Source of the DNA: CBDCNH01 sp965219015
Lineage (GTDB): Bacteria > Pseudomonadota > Alphaproteobacteria > Rhodobacterales > Rhodobacteraceae
Assembly (NCBI GenBank): GCA_965219015.1
Contig: CBDCNH010000001.1
Coordinates: 1 to 20,257 of the forward strand
DNA length: 20,257 nucleotides
Direction of reading: 5' to 3'
The position numbers were made by a program, and so were the translations under genes. The notes under the pieces are model-generated. The model saw only the letters and a program-made list of their open reading frames with translations, had not been told where the DNA came from and did not search any database. Shown here one piece after another: positions 14,700 through 20,257 of this stretch. Every line of letters starts with the position of its first letter. Positions within the stretch are counted from its first letter, which is position 1.

Positions 14700-15400
14700 C
14701 ATGGCAGGCGCGCGACGTAGCGCGTGGTGGCGGGGTCGAACCAGGTCTCGGAGACCTCGGGCCGCGCGCCGTCGTCGGTCTGGCTCACGCGCACGATGTG
14801 GCCCGCGGGATCACCGGGGCGGAGCGCGAACGCTGCGGGCGCCCAGAACGGGACCGTCCCGGTGCCCACGCGGTCCTCGACGCGGGCGATCACGAGGCCG
14901 AGCCGGGCGCGGTAGTGCAGGTAGAGCGACTCCGACAGGTCCGCGGCGGTCAGCGCCGGGGCATGGCCCGCGTCGAGCCAGATCTCCTCGACCGCCGACG
15001 CCACGCCGTCAAGCCGGCGCAGGCGGCGGATGCGGTGCGCCTCCGGGCCCGCGCCGAAGGGCGGCAGGTGCGCGGGCTTCGCGCGGCGCTCCACGCCGAG
15101 CACCTCGGCGGTCGGGAGCCCGCCGCCGTCGGCGCGCTCGAGCCGGAAGAACGCGTAGACGGTGCCGAGGTCGGGGCGCGCGCGCACGTAGTTCCCCGAG
15201 CCCTGCACGCGAGCGATCTGGCCCCGCTCCGCGAGCTCGCCCAAGGCCCGGCGCAGCGTGCCCACCGCGACGCCGAGGCCCTCCGCCATCGCGCGCTCGG
15301 GCGGCAGGCGGTCGCCGTCGGCGAGCCGCCCGGCGGCGATGTCGCGCGCGATGCGCTCGCCGATCTGCTGGTAGAGGGGCAGCGATCCGGGGGTCTGCAT
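14699..15400 (-). CDS. GntR/HutC-family transcriptional regulator with UTRA domain
   Basis: DNA-binding regulator of 233 residues. The winged helix-turn-helix spans about residues 8-72: LPLYQQIGERIARDIAAGRL, then the PPERAMAEGLGVAVGTLRRAL recognition region, then ELAERGQIARVQGSGNYVR. The remainder is a UTRA effector domain (about 90-230), with EEIWLD and VSETWFDPATTRYVARLP near its end. HutC-type GntR proteins usually repress adjacent catabolic genes until a pathway metabolite binds. It is divergent from the flavin monooxygenase and upstream of the oxidoreductase, so it probably controls both directions and itself from the shared 82-base gap. The effector is unknown. Confidence 0.93.
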   Translation of the reverse strand: MQTPGSLPLYQQIGERIARDIAAGRLADGDRLPPERAMAEGLGVAVGTLRRALGELAERGQIARVQGSGNYVRARPDLGTVYAFFRLERADGGGLPTAEVLGVERRAKPAHLPPFGAGPEAHRIRRLRRLDGVASAVEEIWLDAGHAPALTAADLSESLYLHYRARLGLVIARVEDRVGTGTVPFWAPAAFALRPGDPAGHIVRVSQTDDGARPEVSETWFDPATTRYVARLP

Positions 15401-15413
15401 GGTCCGGGCCTGA

Positions 15414-15454
15414 ATTGATACATGATTGATCTACACGGATCGGCGTGCTACGCA
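15414..15454. promoter_or_regulatory. Candidate operator/promoter in the divergent GntR-monooxygenase gap
   Basis: A small AT-rich patch in GC-rich DNA carries a direct repeat ATTGAT at 15414-15419 and 15425-15430, spaced 11 bases (about one helical turn). On the plus strand TTGATC (15426-15431), 17 bases, then TACGCA (15449-15454) preceded by TG is a weak -35/-10 candidate for the monooxygenase. The repeats would overlap the -35 element, as a GntR operator might. Confidence 0.35.
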
Positions 15455-15482
15455 ACCCCGTTCGCAGCCGGAGCCGCCCTGC

Positions 15483-16640
15483 ATGACGATCGTTCCCGTC
15501 ACCTCCGCCGATCTCGACGCCGCCGAGGTGGCGTGGTTCTCGGCGCTCTGCTCGGACGACTTCCGCCATCTCGGCGTGCCCGAGGGCGACCTGCGCTCGT
15601 CCTGGGCGCACTGCCGGGAGATCGTCGAGACCGCCGAGGCGCAGGGCTTCCGCAACGTGCTCTGCCCGTCGTCCTACCAGGTCGGGCAGGACGTGCTCAC
15701 CTTCGTCGCGGCCTGCGCGCCGATCACCGAGCGCATCAACCTCCTCGCCGCGATCCGCTGCGGCGAGCTGCACCCCCTGATGCTCGCGCGCACCGTGGCG
15801 ACGCTCGACCACATGCTCGAGGGCCGGCTCACGCTCAACGTCATCTCGTCCGACTTTCCGGGCGAGAAGGCCGAGAGCGCCTACCGCTACCGCCGCTCGC
15901 GCGAGGTCGTGGAGATCCTGCGCCAGGCCTGGACCCGCGACACCATCGACCACGACGGCGAGACCTACCAGTTCCACGGCATCTCCGCCGAGCCCGCGAA
16001 GCCCTGGCAGCAGAACGGCGGGCCGCTCCTCTACTTCGGCGGCTACTCGCCCGACGCGCTCGACCTCTGCGCGCGGCACTGCGACGTGTACCTGATGTGG
16101 CCCGAGACGCGCGAGGTGCTGGCCCAGCGGATGCGCGCGGTCCATGCGCTGGCCGAGGGCTACGGGCGCACGCTCGACTACGGTCTCCGCGTCCACGTCA
16201 TCGTGCGCGACACCGAGGCCGAGGCGAAGGAGTACGCGGCCGAACTCGTCTCGCAGCTCGACGACGCCGAGGGCCGCGCGATCCGCGAGCGGGCGCTCGA
16301 CGCGGGCTCGCTCGGGGTGTCGCACCAGGCCGCGGCGCGGGCGGCGGCGGATGCCTCGGGCTACGTCGAGCCGCATCTCTGGACCGGCATCGGCCGGGCG
16401 CGCTCGGGTTGCGGCGCGGCACTCGTAGGCTCGGCGGACCAGGTGCTGAGCGAGCTCGAGGCCTACCGGCGCATGGGCATCCGCGCGTTCATCCTGTCGG
16501 GCTACCCGCACCTCGACGAGTGCGTCTCGTTCGGCACGCGCGTGCTCCCCGAGCTCGCGACCTGCTCGCTGCCGGAGGTCTACGGCCGGGTGCCCGCCGG
16601 CGTGCCCGCGACGCCGCTCGGGCTCGGACCGCGCCGGTGA
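15483..16640 (+). CDS. LLM-class flavin-dependent monooxygenase, SsuD-like
   Basis: Enzyme of 385 residues with a luciferase-like TIM barrel, using reduced FMN and O2. It resembles alkanesulfonate monooxygenase SsuD: LLAAIRCGELHPLMLARTVATLD, then PLLYFGGYS, GLRVHVIVRDTEAEA, LWTGIGRARSGCGAALVG and FILSGYPHLDE. Residues corresponding to SsuD Arg226, His228, Arg297, Tyr331 and His333 (numbering from memory) appear here as Arg236, His238, Arg307, Tyr341 and His343. The N-terminal SsuD positions His11 and Cys54 are not kept, so the substrate may differ. ATG 15483 has GGAG nine bases upstream; an earlier in-frame ATG at 15426 lies in the regulatory patch. A flavin reductase follows. Desulfonation is inferred, not shown. 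Confidence 0.9.
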   Translation: MTIVPVTSADLDAAEVAWFSALCSDDFRHLGVPEGDLRSSWAHCREIVETAEAQGFRNVLCPSSYQVGQDVLTFVAACAPITERINLLAAIRCGELHPLMLARTVATLDHMLEGRLTLNVISSDFPGEKAESAYRYRRSREVVEILRQAWTRDTIDHDGETYQFHGISAEPAKPWQQNGGPLLYFGGYSPDALDLCARHCDVYLMWPETREVLAQRMRAVHALAEGYGRTLDYGLRVHVIVRDTEAEAKEYAAELVSQLDDAEGRAIRERALDAGSLGVSHQAAARAAADASGYVEPHLWTGIGRARSGCGAALVGSADQVLSELEAYRRMGIRAFILSGYPHLDECVSFGTRVLPELATCSLPEVYGRVPAGVPATPLGLGPRR

Positions 16641-16740
16641 CGAGGCTGGCGAGGGGCCGGAAAACGTGGTTCGCTCGCCGCGCCAGCGCCGGTCGGTGCC
16701 CAGGATGACGGGAGCCGCTCGGATGCCGAAGGATCTGCCG

Positions 16741-17226
16741 ATGAAGGGCTTCACGCCGCAGGCCGACAGCACGCGCGCCTTCCGCGATGCGCTCGGCCGC
16801 TTTGCGACGGGCGTGACGGTGGTGACGGCGCCGGGGCCGGTCGCGATGGTCGCCAACAGCTTCGCCGCCGTCTCGCTCGACCCGCCCCTCGTGCTCTGGT
16901 CGCCCGCGCGGGCCTCGAGCCGGTTCGACGGCTTCGCGGCCGCCCGGCACTTCGCGGTCCACGTCCTCGGAGCCGAGCAGGTGGCCCTCACCCGCCGCTT
17001 CGCCCATGCGGGCGAGGGCTTCGACGCGGACGACCTCGACGAAAACCCTTCGGGCGTGCCATTGCTGCGCGGCTGCCTCGCGCGCTTCGAATGCGAGCAG
17101 CACGCCGTCCACGAGGGCGGCGACCACCTCATCATCGTCGGCCGCGTCCTGCGCGCAGCGCTTCGCGACGGCGACCCGCTGATCTTCGCCGGCGGACGCT
17201 ACGGACATCTGGCGAACGGGGCGTAG
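16741..17226 (+). CDS. Flavin reductase (HpaC/DIM6-NTAB type), partner of the monooxygenase
   Basis: Protein of 161 residues with the flavin reductase-like fold. Hallmarks are FRDALGRFATGVTVVTA, then VANSFAAVSLDPPLVLWSPARAS, HFAVHVLGAEQ, FECEQHAVHEGGDHLIIVGRV and the ending RYGHLA. It supplies reduced FMN or FAD to a two-component monooxygenase using NAD(P)H; the partner is almost surely the gene 100 bases upstream. I chose ATG 16741 because AAGGA lies seven bases upstream and the conserved region begins soon after. In-frame ATGs at 16723 and 16705 are alternatives, and GGGAG lies eight bases before 16723. It is followed after 46 bases by the TRAP fragment. Confidence 0.9.
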   Translation: MKGFTPQADSTRAFRDALGRFATGVTVVTAPGPVAMVANSFAAVSLDPPLVLWSPARASSRFDGFAAARHFAVHVLGAEQVALTRRFAHAGEGFDADDLDENPSGVPLLRGCLARFECEQHAVHEGGDHLIIVGRVLRAALRDGDPLIFAGGRYGHLANGA

Positions 17227-17272
17227 ACCCCGCCGCGGCACCGGCCCGCTGGGGCCAAGGGGAGGGAGGGCG

Positions 17273-17593
17273 ATGGGCCTCATCTTCGCGGTCCTCGGGC
17301 CGCTTCGGTGGCTCACCGCGGGGCTGCTGGCGGCAGGGTACGCGCTCGGCATCGGCTGCGTGGCCGTCATGGTGCTCGCGATCCTGTTCCAGGTGTTCAT
17401 GCGCCACGTGCTCGCCGACGCCCCGGTCTGGACCGAGGAACTGGCGCGGTTCCTCATGCTCTGGATGACCGGGCTGATGGCGCCGATCGCGTTCCGCCGC
17501 GGCGGCTTCGTCGCCATCGACATGGTGGCGCGCGTCCTGCCGCTCCGCCTCGGCGCGCTCCTGTCGCTCGCCCTCCTCTCCGAGTTGAACTGA
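17273..17593 (+). pseudogene. Truncated TRAP transporter small permease (DctQ-like)
   Basis: An open frame of 106 residues. The N-terminal half is a good DctQ match: helix AGYALGIGCVAVMVLAILFQVFMRHVL, then the family motif WTEELARFLMLWMTGLMAPIAFRRGGFVAIDMV, then the start of a third helix. The frame then diverges at about LALLSELN and stops, whereas family members usually have around 160-190 residues and four helices. The downstream DNA does not encode the missing helices or the large permease DctM, and no DctP binding protein is present. A strong GGAGGG precedes the ATG. I regard it as a broken gene of a once complete TRAP importer tied to the upstream monooxygenase genes. Confidence 0.82.
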
Positions 17594-18038
17594 CCGGCTT
17601 GCCCGCGCCAGCGGCCGGCTGCGGCGGGCGGGCCGGATGCGGCCCGTGATGCGCGTCGGCCAGCCCGGCGCCGGCGCGTCCACGGTGGCGCGGCGCCCTC
17701 GCCGGGCTGCCGGCCGTCCACAGCCGCCAGATGCCGGGCCGGCGAGAGCGGCCGCGGAAGGACGGTCCCTGCGCGCTGAGCCAGCGTGTTCGAGGGCGGC
17801 CCTTCGTGCGGCTGCGGCGCGTCCTTGTGCGGTCTCGCCGGACGGCGCGGCCGGACCTGCCGTACGGGTGCCGGGAGCCGCTCGACGCGGGCATCCTGCG
17901 CTCGATCCGGGCCACCTGCGCTTCGGGCCGCGCGCGGATCGCGGCGCTCATCGGGGGAGCGCCGGAGGGCCAGCGGATCGTGTGCGCGCGCGGTGGCGGC
18001 GTTCCTCGAGGGCAAGCGCCCGGCGCCCTGACGAAGGC
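17594..18038. other. 445-base stretch with no intact gene, probable decayed coding DNA
   Basis: No frame gives a recognisable whole protein. On the plus strand a piece around 17880-17990 reads LDAGILRSIRATCASGRARI followed by AALIGGAPEGQRIVCA, with nearly all codons ending in G or C like real local genes. Another frame then reads RAVAAFLEGKRPAP to a TGA at 18029-18031, which resembles the C-terminal end of a crotonase-type enzyme. The change of frame suggests a frameshifted remnant. Its identity is not established. No transposase, inverted repeat pair or tRNA was found. Confidence 0.4.
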
Positions 18039-19253
18039 TCAGCCCCGGATCAGGACCGCGAGGTCCGCGACGTTTGTGCCGGTGCCGCCGGTGACGAGGA
18101 GGTCGCCCGCGGCGGCGAGGGCGCGGGAGCTGTCGTTGTCGGCGAGGCGCGCCTCGGCGTCGAGGCCCGCGGCGCGGATGCGGGCCGCGGTGCCGCCGTC
18201 GACGAGGCCCCCCGCCGCGTCCGTCGGCCCGTCGCGGCCGTCGGTGCCGCCCGCGAGGAATGACCACGGTCCGGGCCAGCGCTCGCCGAGGAGCGCCACG
18301 CGGAGCGCCAGTTCCTGATTGCGCCCGCCCATGCCGCGGCCGCGCAGCGTCACCGTCGTCTCGCCGCCCATCACCCAGGTGCCGGTCCCGAGTGCCGCGA
18401 CCCGCGCGGCGGCATCTCCCACGTCGCCGGTGAGCGGCGCCTCGATCGGGCGTGCGGCGGGCGACGCCGCGGCCATCGCGGCGACGGAGATGGCGTTCGA
18501 GCCGATGAGGGTGTTGCGCGCCTCCGGCAGCGCCTCGGGTGCCACGTCCTGGGCGAGATGCGCCCGCACCGCCTCCGGCAGCCGCTCCCAGAGCCCGCGC
18601 GCCCGGAGCGCGGCGCGCGCGTCGGCGCGGGTGCCGAGGGGGGCGGCGGTCGGGCCCGAGGCGATGGCGCGGAGATCGTCGCCGATCACGTCCGACAGGA
18701 CGAGCGCCCGCACCCGCGCGGGTGCCGCGAGCCGCAGGAGCCCGCCGCCCTTCAGCCGCGAGAGCTGCTGGCGCACGAGGTTCATCTCCGTGATGTCCGC
18801 GCCCGAGGCGAGGAGGAGCGACGCGACCGCCGCCTTGTCGGCGAGGCTCACCCCCGCCACGGGTGCCGGCAGCAGCGCCGAGCCGCCGCCCGAGACGAGG
18901 ACGAGCACCGTGTCCGTCGCCGCGAGCCCGGCCACCGCCGCGATCACCGCCTCGGCCGCCCGCGCGCCGTTCGCGTCGGGCACCGGATGCCCGGCGACGA
19001 GCACCCGCGCGCCCGCGAGCGGTGCGGCGTTCTCGGCGTTGGTCACGACGAGCGCGCCCGGCACCGGCCCGAGCACGCCGAGCGCGGCCTCCGCCATCCG
19101 CCGCGCGGCCTTACCCACGGCCACGAGCCGCGCCACCTTGCCCGGCGGCTCCGCGCGGAGCGCCGCCGCGACGCCCGCGCCCGGGTCCGCCGCCGCGAGC
19201 CCGGCGCGGAAGAGCCGCACCGCCTCCGCCCGCAGGATGTCCGCCCCGTCCAT
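18039..19253 (-). CDS. gckA: Glycerate 2-kinase, DUF4147/MOFRL family
   Basis: Enzyme of 404 residues that phosphorylates D-glycerate to 2-phosphoglycerate. Older annotations call this family hydroxypyruvate reductase TtuD. The N-terminal DUF4147 domain (about 5-240) shows LVAVGKAARRMAEAALGVLG, then GHPVPDANGARAAEAV, LVLVSGGGSALLPAP, EMNLVRQQLSRLKGGGLLRL and LVLSDVIGDDLRAIASGPT. The C-terminal MOFRL domain has WVMGGETTVTLRGRGMGGRNQELALR, then FLAGGTDGRDGPTDAAGGLVDG and LLVTGGTGTNVADLAVLI. GAGG lies about eight bases before ATG 19253; the frame is open further upstream but runs antisense to the next gene. It is divergent from the BciB-like gene. It could take up glycerate released by a nearby catabolic route, but the link is unproven. 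Confidence 0.94.
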   Translation of the reverse strand: MDGADILRAEAVRLFRAGLAAADPGAGVAAALRAEPPGKVARLVAVGKAARRMAEAALGVLGPVPGALVVTNAENAAPLAGARVLVAGHPVPDANGARAAEAVIAAVAGLAATDTVLVLVSGGGSALLPAPVAGVSLADKAAVASLLLASGADITEMNLVRQQLSRLKGGGLLRLAAPARVRALVLSDVIGDDLRAIASGPTAAPLGTRADARAALRARGLWERLPEAVRAHLAQDVAPEALPEARNTLIGSNAISVAAMAAASPAARPIEAPLTGDVGDAAARVAALGTGTWVMGGETTVTLRGRGMGGRNQELALRVALLGERWPGPWSFLAGGTDGRDGPTDAAGGLVDGGTAARIRAAGLDAEARLADNDSSRALAAAGDLLVTGGTGTNVADLAVLIRG

Positions 19254-19328
19254 GCCCGGAGCCTCGCCGCCGCCGGGCGCGGGCGCAAGCGCCTTGCCCG
19301 CCCTCCCCGCGCGTGCCAGCGTCGAGGC

Positions 19329-20257
19329 ATGGCTGGCGCGCTCCCGCTCCTCGATCTGCCGGGCGGCCCGCGGCCGGGGCTCTGCACCGATTGCGGGGTG
19401 AGCCGGCTCGGCGACGGGCGCGCCTGTGGCCGGGCGTGCCAGTTCATCCGCCCGGACTACCCGACCCTCGAGCGCGCCGTGCATGGCCGCGACGCGGAAG
19501 CCGCCGCCGGCGACGAGGCGTTCTTTGGCGTCACGCGCGCGATGCTCCGCGCCCGGCTCGACCCGGCGCTGCCCGGCGCGCAATGGACTGGCGTCGTCAC
19601 GGCGCTCGGCGCGGCGCTCCTCGAGGCCGGCGCCGTCGACGCCGTGCTGACCGTGGCGCCCGACCCCGACGACCGCTGGCGCCCGCGGCCGGTGATCGTG
19701 ACCGACCCCGCCGACATGGCCGCCTGCCGCGGGATGCGGATGGGGTTCGCGCCGGTGCTGGCGCTCCTCGAACCCGCGGCGCGCGCGGGGCACCGGCGCA
19801 TCGCGGTCATCGGCATCCCGTGCCAGGTCCACGCGCTCCGCGTCCTCGAGGGCACGCTCGGCTTCGAGAGCATCACCGTCATCGGCACGCCCTGCTCGGA
19901 CATGACGACGACGGAGAACTTCCACCGCTTCCTCGCGCGCATCGACCCCGCGCCCGCCGGCGTGAGCTACCTCGAGTTCCGCCCCGACTACCGGGTCGAG
20001 CTACGCTACGACGACGGCCGGCCGGCGCGGACGGTGCCGTTCCTCCGGCTGCCGCTCGCTGACCTCGGCCCGGACTTCTTTCCGCTGACCTGCCGCACCT
20101 GCGTCGACTACACCAACCGGCTCGCCGACATTACCGTGGGCTACATGGCGGGCACGGGAGAGCAGTGGCTGATCGTGCGGAACGCGCGGGGGGCGGCGGC
20201 TCTCGACGCCATCAGGGACCGCCTCGTGATCTCGCCGCTCACGAGCGGCGGCACGCG
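19329..20257 (+). CDS. bciB: BciB/FrhB-type iron-sulfur flavoprotein, probable divinyl chlorophyllide 8-vinyl reductase (3' end beyond window)
   Basis: Translated directly; 309 complete codons to the edge. The N-terminus has four Cys in LCTDCGVSRLGDGRACGRACQF (Cys19, 22, 33, 37), for Fe-S clusters. Next come MAACRGMRMGFAPVLALLEP, VIGIPCQVHALRVLE and IGTPCSDMTTTENFHRFL. The later part, FFPLTCRTCVDYTNRLADITVGYMAG then EQWLIVRNARG, is the F420 hydrogenase/dehydrogenase beta-subunit C-terminal domain, as I recall it from the BciB (Slr1923) group. BciB reduces the 8-vinyl group in (bacterio)chlorophyll synthesis using ferredoxin. The match to the broader F420-type family is firm; the BciB function is probable. 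The start is uncertain, as ATG 19329 has GAGG only one base away. No other photosynthesis gene is visible. Confidence 0.75.
   Translation, partial: MAGALPLLDLPGGPRPGLCTDCGVSRLGDGRACGRACQFIRPDYPTLERAVHGRDAEAAAGDEAFFGVTRAMLRARLDPALPGAQWTGVVTALGAALLEAGAVDAVLTVAPDPDDRWRPRPVIVTDPADMAACRGMRMGFAPVLALLEPAARAGHRRIAVIGIPCQVHALRVLEGTLGFESITVIGTPCSDMTTTENFHRFLARIDPAPAGVSYLEFRPDYRVELRYDDGRPARTVPFLRLPLADLGPDFFPLTCRTCVDYTNRLADITVGYMAGTGEQWLIVRNARGAAALDAIRDRLVISPLTSGGT

Noticed and set aside
15426..15482. An earlier start for the monooxygenase at 15426
   Set aside because: It has no Shine-Dalgarno, adds a charged tail not seen in the family and would place coding sequence over the promoter patch; ATG 15483 has GGAG at suitable spacing.
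1..20257. tRNA, rRNA, CRISPR array, integrase or intact insertion sequence
   Set aside because: Reading both strands gave no cloverleaf-like segment, no regularly spaced repeats and no recognisable recombinase or transposase.

Overview
The window is very GC-rich throughout (about 70% or more by eye), with third codon positions almost all G or C. It has short intergenic gaps and ATGA/GTGA stop-start overlaps. The gene content (a Tat-exported branched-chain-type binding protein, PCu(A)C, phnM/DUF1045/phnN, a TRAP small permease, an MOFRL glycerate kinase, a BciB-like protein) suggests an alphaproteobacterium, most likely a Rhodobacterales relative. That placement is inference. No rRNA, tRNA, CRISPR array or intact insertion sequence was seen.

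Layout. (1) 1-7746, minus strand: a branched-chain/amide-type ABC transporter (binding protein, livH, livM, livG, livF) runs by an ATGA overlap into a second importer: a YnjB-like binding protein and two separate YnjC-like permeases, the last cut by the window edge. A strong intrinsic terminator lies between the binding-protein gene and livH and probably sets a higher level for the binding protein. (2) 7863-8968, minus: a CXXC redoxin and a periplasmic copper chaperone, PCu(A)C. (3) 9018-12674: an isolated C-P lyase accessory set, phnM (minus), a DUF1045 2H-phosphoesterase-like gene (plus) and phnN (minus). The core genes phnGHIJKL are not in the window. Between DUF1045 and phnN lie an AT-rich island and a decayed alpha/beta hydrolase gene. 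(4) 12883-13536: a glutathione S-transferase. (5) 13554-17593: a divergent cluster with a GntR/UTRA regulator and a Gfo/Idh/MocA dehydrogenase on one side, and an SsuD-like flavin monooxygenase, a flavin reductase and a truncated TRAP small permease on the other. It looks like a catabolic unit for an organosulfonate or similar compound whose transporter has been lost. (6) 17594-18038: no intact gene, probably decayed DNA. (7) 18039 to the end: a glycerate 2-kinase divergent from the 5' part of a BciB/FrhB-type iron-sulfur flavoprotein.

The features most worth follow-up are the divergent monooxygenase cluster with its broken transporter, the decay and insertion scar in the hydrolase with the adjoining AT-rich island, the orphan phosphonate-salvage genes, and the coupling of two unrelated ABC importers in one operon. 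No entirely new system is demonstrated by the sequence alone.
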